Source: Symbiobacterium thermophilum (GTDB lineage Bacteria > Bacillota > Sulfobacillia > DYFQ01). Taken from it: a DNA stretch of 64,000 nucleotides. Shown one piece after another: positions 1 through 8,180 of this stretch. A program made the translations under genes and the position numbers. Numbering within the stretch: the first letter of the stretch is position 1; every line of letters begins with the position of its first letter. Location of the stretch: assembly GCA_020725105.1 (NCBI GenBank), contig DYFQ01000002.1, positions 47,531 through 111,530 on the forward strand, given 5' to 3'. The notes beneath the pieces were generated by a model that was given only the letters and a program-made list of their open reading frames with translations, did no database searches and had not been told where the DNA came from.

Positions 1-576
1 GGAGCGCTCTTTGGCCACCAGCTTTTTGGCATCGAGCCGGACATCGTCGTCCTGGCCAAGGGGATTACCAGTGCCTACCTGCCCCTGGCCGCCACGGTGG
101 TGACCGACGAGGTCTTCGAGGCGTTTCTGGGTAGTCCCGAGGAGCGCCGCCAGGCCATCCAGGTCAACACCTACGGCGGGCACCCGGTGGCCTGCGCGGC
201 CGGCCAGGCCAACCTCCGGATCCTGCTGGAGGAAGACCTGACCGGCAACTCGCGGGAAGTGGGCGCCTACCTGAAACACCGGCTGGAAGGGCTCATGGAT
301 CGGCACCGGGTCATCGGCGAGGTCCGCGGCCGGGGCTTGCTGGTAGGCGTGGAACTTGTCCGCGACCGGGAAACCAGGGAACCGGTGTCCGAGGCCTTCA
401 TGGGCCGGGTGGTGGCCGAGACCCAGAAGCGCGGCGTGATCGTGGGACGCTCCACGTTCTCTGCGCGCTTCCTCGGCAACACCGTCAACCTGTCGCCGCC
501 CCTGTGCCTCACCAGGGACGAGGCCGACCGGATCGTGGCGGCCATCGACGGGGCGCTGGGGGAACTACACCCGTGA
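1..576 (+). CDS. Class III (PLP-dependent) aminotransferase, C-terminal part
   Basis: The reading frame is open from the first base, so the 5' end lies outside the window and about 191 C-terminal residues are visible. The PLP lysine is seen in AKGITSAYLPL (visible residues 19-29), and the NTYGGHP segment around residue 57 is typical of class III (omega-amino acid:pyruvate, GABA or ornithine-type) aminotransferases. These enzymes move an amino group from an amine or omega-amino acid to a keto acid in the cytoplasm. The substrate cannot be told from the C-terminus alone. The stop overlaps the GTG start of the next gene (GTGA), so the two are probably translationally coupled. Confidence 0.9.
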   Translation, partial: GALFGHQLFGIEPDIVVLAKGITSAYLPLAATVVTDEVFEAFLGSPEERRQAIQVNTYGGHPVACAAGQANLRILLEEDLTGNSREVGAYLKHRLEGLMDRHRVIGEVRGRGLLVGVELVRDRETREPVSEAFMGRVVAETQKRGVIVGRSTFSARFLGNTVNLSPPLCLTRDEADRIVAAIDGALGELHP

Positions 577-1400
577 CCAGCTTCGCCTGGCACGGCTCCT
601 CTAGCTACAGCCTGCGCCTGGGGGGCGTCGAGCTCCTGGTGGACCCGCACTTCTCCCGGGCCGAGCAGTACGCCGACTGGTACGTGCCCAACCCCCACGC
701 CCCCGCCTGGGAGGCGTACTTCCGGGACCACCGGCCCGACTACGTGGTCATCACCCACGGCCACTTCGACCACTTCGACCTGGAGGCGGTGCGGCGACTG
801 GCGGCCGACACCCGCGCCACCTTCGTCGGCAGCGCCGACGTGACCGGTACCATCGCCCGCCACTTCGGCGTCGCTCCCGAACGGTTGCTCACCTTCGAGC
901 CGGGACAGTCCCGCCGCCTGGCTGGCGTGGCCGCCACCGCTCACGAAGGGGTGCACTGGTTCACGGGGGAGGAAGGGCGCCAGGCGGCCGCCAGGTTCGA
1001 GGGGCGGCCCGACCGCTGGGGGGTGATGCCCTGCGGCGGGCCCATGCTGGGTTTCGTCCTGGAGGTTCCCGAAGGTCCCACCGTCTACTGCTCGGGCGAC
1101 ACCATGCTGGAGGGCGTCCCCCGGCTCAAGGTGGACGCGGCCATCATCTGCACCGGAGGCATGGTGCGCCACCCCGTCACCAGGGAGCCCCAGAAGTGCA
1201 TCGCCGACGCCGGCGACGTGGTCACCGCCGTGGAGGGCTGGCTCAAGCCCAGGGCCCTTGTCCCGGTCCACTGGGACGCGCCCTGGTTTGTGACCCCCTT
1301 CGACGTGGAGGCGCTACGGGCGAGGATCGAACGCGGGCCCTCCGGGGCACGGGTGCTGATACCGCCCTACAACACCTGGACTGACCTGCCCCGGGGTTGA
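573..1400 (+). CDS. Metallo-beta-lactamase-fold hydrolase (UlaG-like)
   Basis: This 275-aa protein has the metal-binding HGHFDHFD signature (HxHxDH) at residues 62-69. A CSGDT segment near residue 175 and a PVHWD segment near residue 250 would complete the two-metal site, as in UlaG-like zinc-dependent hydrolases. The start chosen is GTG at 573, which overlaps the upstream TGA and has GGGGG just before it. A longer reading from 504 runs inside the aminotransferase and looks non-coding. Coupling to the aminotransferase suggests both act on one small amine or amide substrate (inference). No signal peptide is seen, so it is cytoplasmic. Confidence 0.85.
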   Translation: MTSFAWHGSSSYSLRLGGVELLVDPHFSRAEQYADWYVPNPHAPAWEAYFRDHRPDYVVITHGHFDHFDLEAVRRLAADTRATFVGSADVTGTIARHFGVAPERLLTFEPGQSRRLAGVAATAHEGVHWFTGEEGRQAAARFEGRPDRWGVMPCGGPMLGFVLEVPEGPTVYCSGDTMLEGVPRLKVDAAIICTGGMVRHPVTREPQKCIADAGDVVTAVEGWLKPRALVPVHWDAPWFVTPFDVEALRARIERGPSGARVLIPPYNTWTDLPRG

Positions 1401-1437
1401 CCGATCGCGCCCCGAGGAAACAGCCTTGAGCCGCGCG

Positions 1438-1473
1438 GCGGGCGCCGCCTACCCCCCCAAAGGCGGCGCCCGC
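1438..1473 (+). terminator. Perfect 13-bp hairpin after the MBL gene
   Basis: Arms 1438-1450 and 1461-1473 are exact reverse complements around a 10-base C/A-rich loop. The hairpin lies 38 bases after the MBL stop. No T-run follows, so it could be a weak intrinsic terminator or an RNA-stabilising hairpin. Confidence 0.5.
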
Positions 1474-1510
1474 TCCGTAGTTAATAGCGAAGCGTAACCT
1501 TCCAGGCCCT

Positions 1511-1537
1511 GCCGGGGGCCGGAAAGCGGCCCCCGGC
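1511..1537 (+). other. Second GC hairpin in the SLH gene leader
   Basis: A 10-bp perfect stem (1511-1520 with 1528-1537) and a 7-base loop end 29 bases before the SLH gene start. With the hairpin at 1438-1473 it makes a two-stem leader. Its role (terminator, attenuator or mRNA stabiliser) cannot be told. Confidence 0.4.
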
Positions 1538-1566
1538 GCCCGGGCCGAATGGGGTGGGGTGAATTG

Positions 1567-3063
1567 ATGGACAGGCGGCTCCGATACTTGACCGCGGCGG
1601 CGACCCTGCTGGCGGTGGTGGGCGCGGTGTCCCTGACCGCCTTCGCGGGCCCGCCCGCGGGCACGCGGGGGCCCGAGCGAGGGTCGGGCCGCGTCCGGAT
1701 CGTCCTGGAGTTTGACGACCTCTCCGACGCCTTGTGGGCGCTGAAGGCCATCGAGAAGCTGTCGCTGTCCGGCGCGATCAAGGGCTACGGCGACGGCACC
1801 TTCCGGCCGGGCAACCAGATCACCCGCGCCGAGGCCCTGGCCATGGCTCTCCGCCTGATGGGCTTTGACGACGAGGCAGCCCGGGCCGCGGCCGACGACG
1901 GGATCTCCGTCTCCTTCGCCGACCTCGACAGGGTGCCTGAATGGGCCCGCGGCTACCTGGAGCTCGCGGTCACGGCCGGGCTTATCGCCGACGGCACCGG
2001 GAGCTTCGAACCCGGGTCGCCGGCGCTCCGGCACTGGGCGGCCATGCTCCTGGTCAAGGCCGCGGGGCTTGACGCGGAGGCGCAGGCCCGGGTGGGCGAG
2101 GTCCTGAGCTTCACCGACGCCGGAGACATCCCCCCGGGCTACGTGGGCTATATCGCCGTCGCGGTGGAGCAGGGCTTCATTCGCGGCTTCCCCGACGGCA
2201 GCGTCCGGCCGAACGACCCCATCACCCGGGCCCAGATGGCCGCGCTCATGGAACGTTCGGAGGACGTCATCGAGGCCAGGCACCGGCTGAAGCACGGGAA
2301 GAAGATCACGGGCATCGTTACCGGCAAGACCGACCCCACGGGCACCGCCCCGGCCACGCTCACCCTGGAGCGCGAGGCTGACGGCGACACGGTGACCGGC
2401 GGCGTCTACGCCGCCACCTACGACGTGGCCCCGGACGTTTCCATCTACCTCCGCGATGACCCGGCGACCTGGGCGGACGTGTTGCCGGGCGACAAGGTCA
2501 AGCTCCGGCTGAATGACGAGGGCCAGATCGTCTTCATCGAGATCAAGGCCGAGCAGGAAGAAGCAGAGGGGATCGTGGTCGCGGTCGTGCCGCCCACCGT
2601 GGCCGGTAACGGCACCGTGACCGACCCGGGGAGCATCACCATCACCCTGGAGGACGGCACGGACGTCACCTTCACCCTGGACAACAACGTCGTGGTCCGG
2701 TTCCGGGGCGACGAGGTCGCGCCGGACGCCGTCCGCCCGACTGACCGGGTTGAGCTGAAGCTCATCCGCGACCTGGTCCGGACCATCGTCATCGACGAGC
2801 GGGTCAAGGAAGAGTTCGAGGGCGAGGTCACGGCGGTGGCCCCGGCCACCGACGCCAGCCCGGCGTCGCTCACCGTCCGGCTGGACGACGGCAGCGAGCG
2901 CACCGTCAGCTTGGCGGCCGACGCCCACATCCGCTACGAGGGCGACGACGTGGCCTTCGACTTCATCCAGGTCGGCGACGTGGTCGAGGTGAAGCTCGAA
3001 GCCGGATCGGCGGTCCGGGTCACCGTTGAGGGCCGCGGGTCCGGGGAGGAGGACGAAGACTAG
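1567..3063 (+). CDS. Secreted S-layer-homology (SLH) domain protein
   Basis: This 498-aa protein starts at ATG 1567, preceded by a GGGGTG ribosome site; an ATG at 1549 has none. A signal peptide covers about residues 1-27 (RRLRY basic head, hydrophobic core, AFAG end). Three SLH repeats follow at roughly residues 55-95, 115-155 and 175-225, with typical cores such as IKGYGDGTFRPGNQITRAEA and GFPDGSVRPNDPITRAQ. SLH domains bind pyruvylated secondary cell-wall polymer, so the protein should sit on the cell wall. The C-terminal half (about 235-495) is built of beta-rich repeats, each ending in a G-D-x-V-x-L/V-K-L motif. There is no enzymatic signature. It may be a minor S-layer or structural protein. 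Confidence 0.9.
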   Translation: MDRRLRYLTAAATLLAVVGAVSLTAFAGPPAGTRGPERGSGRVRIVLEFDDLSDALWALKAIEKLSLSGAIKGYGDGTFRPGNQITRAEALAMALRLMGFDDEAARAAADDGISVSFADLDRVPEWARGYLELAVTAGLIADGTGSFEPGSPALRHWAAMLLVKAAGLDAEAQARVGEVLSFTDAGDIPPGYVGYIAVAVEQGFIRGFPDGSVRPNDPITRAQMAALMERSEDVIEARHRLKHGKKITGIVTGKTDPTGTAPATLTLEREADGDTVTGGVYAATYDVAPDVSIYLRDDPATWADVLPGDKVKLRLNDEGQIVFIEIKAEQEEAEGIVVAVVPPTVAGNGTVTDPGSITITLEDGTDVTFTLDNNVVVRFRGDEVAPDAVRPTDRVELKLIRDLVRTIVIDERVKEEFEGEVTAVAPATDASPASLTVRLDDGSERTVSLAADAHIRYEGDDVAFDFIQVGDVVEVKLEAGSAVRVTVEGRGSGEEDED

Positions 3064-3071
3064 AGCCGCGC

Positions 3072-3088
3072 CGGGGTCCCTGACCCCG
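3072..3088. terminator. Short hairpin between convergent genes
   Basis: The sequence CGGGGTC-cct-GACCCCG forms a 7-bp stem with a 3-base loop in the 77-base gap between the convergent SLH and AAA+ genes. There is no T-tract on either side, so terminator function is uncertain. Confidence 0.3.
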
Positions 3089-3140
3089 CTCCCATATCGG
3101 TGTGGCACGAGCGGCGCGGGCGGTCCGGCGCTCAGCCCGC

Positions 3141-4826
3141 TCAGGCCGGCGACGAGGCGACAAGTTCCTCCTCGACGGCGTCCAGGAAGGCCTGGTCGTC
3201 GGTGAAGCGGCGGGCGTGCTCCACGTAGCGGCGGATGGTCTGCTCCCGCTCCTGGTGGTCCACCCGGAAGCTCCTGGCCGCCTCCAGGAAATCGCGGCGG
3301 TCAAGGGCGTCGGCCCCCCGGTCAAAGGCGGCCCGCTTGGCCCGGGTGACGAGTTCCTCCAGTTCCGCCCCGGAGAAGTGGCGGGTGGCCGGGACCACCT
3401 CTTGCCGCAGGAACTCCACGGCATCCGCCTCGGACATGGTCAGGGGAACCCGGGTCTTGCGGGAGCCGGGCGTCAGGCCCAGGTGAACCGAGAGGACGTC
3501 GAGCCGCGCCCGCTCGCCGGGGTACAGGAAGGGGATCTTGTAGTCGAAGCGGCCGGTGCGCAAGAACGCCTCGTCCAGGTGCTCGGGTACGTTGGTGGTG
3601 CCGACGATGATGGCCTCCCGGTCGGGCTTGCCCAGCCACTCCAGGAACTGGGAGAACACCCGCCGGGTCTCCTCCCCCGCCGAGTCCGAAAAGGCGCCGC
3701 CCCGCTTGCCGAACCGGTCGATCTCGTCCACGAAGACGATGGCCGGCGACATCTTTTCCGCCAGCCGGATGGCCGACTTCATCCGCTGGCCGGACTCGCC
3801 CAGGTACTTGGAGTAGATGTTCTCGGTCACCAGGTTGATGAAGGGCAGCCGGATCTCGGTGGCCAGCGCGTTGGCGAACAGGCTCTTGCCCGTGCCCGGC
3901 GGGCCGAAGAAGAGCAGCCCCTTGGGGAGCGGCAATCCGAACCGGCGGGCACGGTCGGTGTAGCGGAGCACGTTGATGATGTACTTCCGGATGAAGGCCT
4001 TGATCACGTCGTAGCCGCCGATGTCGGAGAAGCTGTGCCGGGGGTCGGAGACCTCCAGCACTCCGGACTGCTTCACCAGTTCGGACTTCAACAGCTTCAC
4101 CGTGCCCAGGTCGAAGCGGCGGGTCTGGTAGTAGGACTCCAGCAGCACCGACTCGAGCTGGTGCAGGTTCAGGCCGGCGGTGGACACGACCAGTTCCGCC
4201 ACCTCGCTGGACTCCAGGCCGAGTTCCAGTTCACGGGCCGTCCGGACGATGGTGGTCTCCCGCTCCTGCTGGGAGGAGGGGTCCACCTGGACGACGACCA
4301 CCAGTTCCTTGGTGAACTCGTCCAGGATGGCGTCGACGTCGGCGGTGACCACCAGGACCATGGAGCCCTTGGTGATCAGCGCCGGGTCGATGGACCAGGC
4401 CCGCAGGCAGGCCTGGAAGCCCGTCTCCTGCTCCCGGTGCTCGGAGACATTCTGGATGATGAAGACCGTCTTGCCCTTCTTGAGGTAGTCGTCCATCTCC
4501 CGCAGCACGGCCTTCATCTGGGTCAGGCCGGTGCCCCCGTCCTGGTAGATCCGCTGGGCCAGGGCGGAACTGCCCACCTGCTTCCGGTGGGGCGTCACCT
4601 GGTGGCTGCCCGGCGTCCCCTCGAGCTTCCCCAGGCCGTCCCAGGGGTCGAAGACGTACAGGTGGTCGTAGCCCTCGGGCTTGACCTTGGCCAGGAGGTA
4701 GGACTTGAGCTGGTAGAGCCGCTTGGGGTCGGTGGTCTCGAAGCAGATGATGGGCGAGTAGTTGGCCCGCCGCTTGAGCAGGCCGTACTCGATCCATCGG
4801 GTGTCGAGTTCCAGGTATTGCGACAT
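3141..4826 (-). CDS. Ycf46-like AAA+ ATPase
   Basis: This 561-aa protein has a C-terminal AAA+ module with Walker A GPPGTGKS near residue 305, Walker B IVFVDEID near 362, and an arginine-bearing FLRTGRFD segment near 425. The N-terminal about 250 residues resemble a degenerate ATPase domain without a P-loop, as in Ycf46-type proteins of cyanobacteria and plastids. No transmembrane segment or protease motif is present, so it is not FtsH. It is the last gene of a five-gene minus-strand operon with DUF1257- and DUF2997-like proteins, an association also known for Ycf46 relatives elsewhere. Function is unknown; it presumably remodels a protein complex. The AAA+ assignment is firm, the Ycf46 likeness moderately so. 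Confidence 0.9.
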   Translation of the reverse strand: MSQYLELDTRWIEYGLLKRRANYSPIICFETTDPKRLYQLKSYLLAKVKPEGYDHLYVFDPWDGLGKLEGTPGSHQVTPHRKQVGSSALAQRIYQDGGTGLTQMKAVLREMDDYLKKGKTVFIIQNVSEHREQETGFQACLRAWSIDPALITKGSMVLVVTADVDAILDEFTKELVVVVQVDPSSQQERETTIVRTARELELGLESSEVAELVVSTAGLNLHQLESVLLESYYQTRRFDLGTVKLLKSELVKQSGVLEVSDPRHSFSDIGGYDVIKAFIRKYIINVLRYTDRARRFGLPLPKGLLFFGPPGTGKSLFANALATEIRLPFINLVTENIYSKYLGESGQRMKSAIRLAEKMSPAIVFVDEIDRFGKRGGAFSDSAGEETRRVFSQFLEWLGKPDREAIIVGTTNVPEHLDEAFLRTGRFDYKIPFLYPGERARLDVLSVHLGLTPGSRKTRVPLTMSEADAVEFLRQEVVPATRHFSGAELEELVTRAKRAAFDRGADALDRRDFLEAARSFRVDHQEREQTIRRYVEHARRFTDDQAFLDAVEEELVASSPA

Positions 4827-4841
4827 CTTCCGGCTCCCAGC

Positions 4842-5060
4842 CTAGCCGCAGGGGCTCTCGAACAGCTTCTCGGTCTCCAGGCCCAGGGCCTTGAGGCCCT
4901 CGATCAGCCGCGGCATGAGCCCGTGGCCGCACCGCTCGTAGATCTCGATGCGACCGGGAAAGACGTTCACCTCGACGAAGCTCCGGATCGGGCTATCGGC
5001 GGGAACGTAGTCCGTCAGCGGCCCCCACCGTTCAGCGGCGCGGTTGGGGGGCCCGCTCAC
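4842..5060 (-). CDS. Small hypothetical protein of the AAA+ operon
   Basis: This 72-aa soluble protein is not recognised. It starts with GTG at 5060 in a GTGA overlap with the DUF2997-like gene and ends 15 bases before the AAA+ ATPase, so it is co-translated with both. Residues 30-40 form a probable beta strand (EVNVFPGRIEIYE). Two cysteines occur (RCGH near 45 and SPCG at the end), and the middle looks amphipathic-helical. Its fixed place between two conserved partners suggests an accessory subunit or adaptor for the ATPase (inference). Confidence 0.7.
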   Translation of the reverse strand: MSGPPNRAAERWGPLTDYVPADSPIRSFVEVNVFPGRIEIYERCGHGLMPRLIEGLKALGLETEKLFESPCG

Positions 5061-5305
5061 GATCCCGCCCCCGTCCGGCGGGCCCGCACCCGGCGCCGGG
5101 TATCCTCTTCCTCCAGGTCAGCCTCGCGGGCCATCTGGGCCTCGGTCTTGAGTTCAACCTCCAGGCTGCCCAGTTCCACGCCGAACCCGGCCAGGGCCTG
5201 CCTGAACCTGGCCTCTTCCTCGTGGCACTGGTCGCCGATGAAGCCGATGAAGTCGGCCTTGACGACCCCGTTTCGGTCGACGGTGACCTCGATCCGCTTG
5301 GGCAC
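5057..5305 (-). CDS. DUF2997-like small protein
   Basis: This 82-aa protein has an N-terminal IEVTVDRNGVVKADFIGF pattern followed by a GDQCHEEEARF helix, resembling DUF2997 proteins, which carry a beta hairpin, a G-x-x-C turn and a helix. The start is GTG 5305 with GGAAGGA about 10 bases upstream. The charged C-terminal tail (from about residue 50) is longer than in most family members. DUF2997 genes commonly neighbour Ycf46-like ATPases and DUF1257 (Ycf35) genes, as here. No biochemical role is established. The assignment rests on pattern and context. Confidence 0.7.
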   Translation of the reverse strand: MPKRIEVTVDRNGVVKADFIGFIGDQCHEEEARFRQALAGFGVELGSLEVELKTEAQMAREADLEEEDTRRRVRARRTGAGS

Positions 5306-5358
5306 GGTCTCACATCCTTCCGGAGCGGACCCTTCGCCCGGGACCCCCGGTGGTCAGC

Positions 5359-5799
5359 CTAGAGAGTGCCCCGGACGGTAACCCGCCTGGTCTCGGGGGA
5401 GGCGGCTTCCTCCTCCTCGTACTCCACCTGGTAGTGCAGGCTTTCCAGGGTCCTGGCCACCGCGATGGCCGTGTAGTTCTGCTGGATGGAGCCGCAGATG
5501 CGCTGGGAAACCTTCTTCAGGTCGCCGTGGGCGTCAAAGATGAACTTGACCTCGCCGGTGACGGGAGACACCTTGACCCCGACCCCCCGCGGAAAGTCGG
5601 GCGCCACCACGGCCAGGTCGCACGGCACCCGGGTGCCGTAGTAGTCGGTGATCTCGTCGGTGACCCAGCCGCCGAACTCCCTGGCCGTCACCTCGACGGC
5701 ATCCCGCAAGATCTGCCACGTAGGGTCAACGGGGCCCGCGGTGTGCCGGCCCCTGGGATTCACCCGGATCCTGGTGGCATAGGAACTGATGACGCTCAC
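5359..5799 (-). CDS. DUF1257 (Ycf35-like) protein
   Basis: This 146-aa cytoplasmic protein matches the DUF1257/Ycf35 layout. It has an N-terminal MSVISSYATRI strand, a region around residues 45-75 ending in YGTRVPCDLAVVAPDFPRG, a GEVKFIFDAHGD segment near 85, and a helical Q-x-Y-T part near 110. The start GTG 5799 has AGGAGGG 5 bases upstream. The family is known from plastids, cyanobacteria and some Firmicutes, usually beside Ycf46-like ATPases, and its function is undetermined. A C-terminal acidic YEEEEAAS stretch is an addition. Family call is moderately sure, function unknown. Confidence 0.75.
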   Translation of the reverse strand: MSVISSYATRIRVNPRGRHTAGPVDPTWQILRDAVEVTAREFGGWVTDEITDYYGTRVPCDLAVVAPDFPRGVGVKVSPVTGEVKFIFDAHGDLKKVSQRICGSIQQNYTAIAVARTLESLHYQVEYEEEEAASPETRRVTVRGTL

Positions 5800-5813
5800 C
5801 TGGACCCTCCTCT

Positions 5814-6623
5814 CTAGTCCAGGAGGATGCGCTTGGACAGAAAAAGGCTACGCCGCCGTTCCCACTCCTCGGCCTCGCGCCGGGCCTGAGCAAGCTCCCG
5901 CTCCCGTTCCTCGCGGGCCCGGCGGAGTTCCAGGATGGCGTGCTCGGCGGCGCCCAGCGCCTGGGCGGGCTGCGCTCCCCTGTCGCCCAGTTGCACGAGG
6001 CGGGCCAGGCTCAGCTGGGCCTCAAGCTGGGCTGCCCGTTCCCGGTCGGTCTCCCTGGCCGTTTCCAGTTCCGCGGCAAGCCGGTCGACCCGCTCCCGCA
6101 GGACCTCCGCGGGTAGGGCCTCGAACTCCGCCTGCCAGTCGCGGACCTTGACCCCCCGGATGCGGGCCACCCCACCCCCCTGCTCCCAGGCTTCCACCGC
6201 CTGGCGCAGCCGGCGGAAGTCCTCAAGCTCGTTCCCGTGTCCGTCCTCCAGGGACCTCCGGCGGGCAAGCTGACGGGCCAGGTCCCGATCGATGGCGTCA
6301 ATGGCGTGCCGGCACTCTTCCTCCCGCTGGCGGAAAAATGCGACGTGACGGTCAAACTCCCGCTGCTTCCACTTGCGCCAGCCTTCCACCAGCACCAGCG
6401 CCACGGCCACGAAAACCACCAGCGCCGCCAGGACCGCCCAGCCGTAGAGGTACGCGCCACGCAGGCCCGGAAACAGGCGGGCCATCACCAGGACGGCAAC
6501 AACGTAGCTACCGGCCGCTGCCAGGGCCAGGGCCCGGCGGCTCCTCGGCGCGTACTGGTAGCGGGTGAGCAGGTGCGCCGAGCCGTAAACAAGGAATATG
6601 ACAGCCGCGACGATGAACCACAT
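5814..6623 (-). CDS. Membrane protein with long C-terminal coiled coil
   Basis: This 269-aa protein has three probable transmembrane helices at about residues 2-18, 30-48 and 57-80. A long cytoplasmic part rich in Glu, Arg, Gln and Leu with heptad-like spacing follows at about 85-260, indicating an extended coiled coil. No family was recognised. It is the first gene after the TATAAT promoter at 6668-6673 and ends 15 bases before the DUF1257-like gene, so it belongs to the AAA+ operon. It could anchor the module at the membrane (inference). It is not a sensor: no kinase, HAMP or GGDEF motif is visible. Confidence 0.75.
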   Translation of the reverse strand: MWFIVAAVIFLVYGSAHLLTRYQYAPRSRRALALAAAGSYVVAVLVMARLFPGLRGAYLYGWAVLAALVVFVAVALVLVEGWRKWKQREFDRHVAFFRQREEECRHAIDAIDRDLARQLARRRSLEDGHGNELEDFRRLRQAVEAWEQGGGVARIRGVKVRDWQAEFEALPAEVLRERVDRLAAELETARETDRERAAQLEAQLSLARLVQLGDRGAQPAQALGAAEHAILELRRAREERERELAQARREAEEWERRRSLFLSKRILLD

Positions 6624-6667
6624 GGCGTTCCTGTCCTCCGGGCCGGCCGCAGGGTAGCTCTGCCATC

Positions 6668-6697
6668 ATTATACCTGACCCGCCACGGGCAATCGAA
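6668..6697 (-). promoter_or_regulatory. Sigma-A-type promoter of the AAA+ operon
   Basis: The minus strand carries a perfect -10 TATAAT at 6668-6673 and a weak -35 TTCGAT at 6692-6697, 18 bases apart. They lie 45 bases before the coiled-coil gene start, in the gap after the acyl-CoA dehydrogenase stop. Confidence 0.6.
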
Positions 6698-6712
6698 ACC
6701 GCGGGTCGGGCG

Positions 6713-7855
6713 TTACTCCTCGAGGACGAAGTTTCCGATGATCAGCCTCATCACTTCCGAGGTGCCCTCGTAGAGTTCGGTGATCTTGGCGTCCCGCATC
6801 AGCCGCTCCACGGTGTAGTCCCTGAGGTAGCCATAACCGCCGTGGATCTGGACGGCGTCGATGGTCCGGCGCATGGCCACCGTGGAGCAGACCAGCTTGG
6901 CCATGGCGATCTCCTTCGAGTGGCGGCCGGGCCGGTGCCAGAGCCAGGCCGCCCGCCACAGGAGCAGCCGGGCGGCCTCGATGTCCGTGGCCATCTCGGC
7001 CAGCTTGAACCGGATGGCCTGATGTTCGGCGATGGGCTTGCCGAACTGGACTCGCTGCCGGGCGTAGTCCCGGGCCAGGTTGAAGGCGGCCTCGGCGATG
7101 CCCAGGGCCTGGGCGCCGATGCCGATGCGGCCGGCGTCCAGGGTGGAAAGGGCGATCTTGTAGCCTTCCCCCTCGGCCCCCAGCCGCTGGTCCTCGGGAA
7201 CCCGCACGTTTTCCAGGATGACGTCCGCGGTGACGGAGGCCCGGATGCCCATCTTGTCCTCGGGCCGGCCGAAGCCGAGGCCCGGCGTACCCTTCTCCAC
7301 CACAAAGGCGCTGATACCCCTGGGCCCCGGGCCCGGATCGGTCCGGGCGAAAACCACGTAGAGATCAGCCCGTGACGCGTTGGTGCAGAGGGTCTTCCGG
7401 CCCGACAGGCGGTAACCGCCCTTTTCCCGCACGGCGCTGGTCTGAAGGTTGTAGGCTTCGGAGCCGGCCTGGGGCTCGGTCAGAGAGAACGCCCCGAGCA
7501 ACTCGCCGGTGACCAGTCGGGGCAGGTACCGCTTCTTCTGCTCCTCGGTGCCGTACCGGATGATGGGCTCGGCGGCCAGGGAGTTCTGGACGTCAAGGAT
7601 GGCGGCGGTGGCCGCGCACGCCCGCGCTACCTCTTCCAGCACGATGGCGTTGGCCAGCATGTCCAGGCCGGGCCCGCCGTATGCTTCCGGCACCGTCAGG
7701 CCCAGATAGCCGTGGTCGGCCAGGGCCCGCAGGTTTTCCTCGGGGAATCGCTTGGTCTCGTCCAGTTCGGCCGCCCGCGGCGCGATCTCCCGCTGGGCGA
7801 GCTGGCGGATGGCCGCCCGGAGGGCCTGGTGCTCCGCGTCCAACTCGAAGTTCAT
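6713..7855 (-). CDS. Acyl-CoA dehydrogenase
   Basis: This 380-aa protein has normal family length and all three regions: an N-terminal helical part, the FAD/substrate signature LTEPQAGSEA near residue 125, and the C-terminal LYEGTSEVMR segment near 368 that holds the usual catalytic glutamate. It oxidises acyl-CoA to 2-enoyl-CoA, passing electrons to an electron-transfer flavoprotein. The sequence resembles short/branched-chain types, so butyryl-CoA or isobutyryl-CoA are likely substrates. The start ATG 7855 has GGAGG upstream. Methylmalonyl-CoA mutase genes lie next upstream, fitting branched-chain or propionate carbon flow. Confidence 0.95.
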   Translation of the reverse strand: MNFELDAEHQALRAAIRQLAQREIAPRAAELDETKRFPEENLRALADHGYLGLTVPEAYGGPGLDMLANAIVLEEVARACAATAAILDVQNSLAAEPIIRYGTEEQKKRYLPRLVTGELLGAFSLTEPQAGSEAYNLQTSAVREKGGYRLSGRKTLCTNASRADLYVVFARTDPGPGPRGISAFVVEKGTPGLGFGRPEDKMGIRASVTADVILENVRVPEDQRLGAEGEGYKIALSTLDAGRIGIGAQALGIAEAAFNLARDYARQRVQFGKPIAEHQAIRFKLAEMATDIEAARLLLWRAAWLWHRPGRHSKEIAMAKLVCSTVAMRRTIDAVQIHGGYGYLRDYTVERLMRDAKITELYEGTSEVMRLIIGNFVLEE

Positions 7856-7931
7856 GGCTTCGCCTCCAAACCAAACGGCCGGTAGTCTGAAGTCCGTTCG
7901 TCCCTTCCAGTCAGTCCAGGTTCGAGGTTTG

Positions 7932-8084
7932 CTACCAGCGGCTCCCGAGCCAGTAGCCCAGGAAGATGCCCACGATCCCCGCCACTCCCGCCAGGGTGGG
8001 GGGAGCGGGCACCGGGAGCCGGAGACGGGAGAAGATCAGCCCCACCGCGAGCCCGGTCAGGGCAGAGAGCACCACTTCACGCAT
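7932..8084 (-). CDS. XapX domain (DUF1427-like) membrane peptide
   Basis: This 50-aa protein has two predicted membrane helices and the XapX-type core RLPVPAPPTLAGVAGIVGIF, including the P-x-P-A-P-P stretch. The start is ATG 8084, which has GGAGGG 6 bases upstream; an ATG at 8090 sits directly against that site, and the longer reading from 8156 looks non-coding. The family is found in many bacteria with no established function. It lies alone between the acyl-CoA dehydrogenase and the mutase cluster. Confidence 0.8.
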   Translation of the reverse strand: MREVVLSALTGLAVGLIFSRLRLPVPAPPTLAGVAGIVGIFLGYWLGSRW

Positions 8085-8180
8085 GGCCATCCCTCCAGGC
8101 CGACCGGACGCGGCCCACGGGCGGCTGCCGGCGGCAGCCGCGCCGGCGCGGGGCACGCCACCTGTCCGGCGCCGGCTGCC

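Noticed and set aside
3102-5381. Long plus-strand open frame (759 codons) opposite the AAA+ operon
   Set aside because: High G+C leaves the opposite strand free of stops. Its composition is random-like while the minus-strand genes show clear family motifs, ribosome sites and overlaps.
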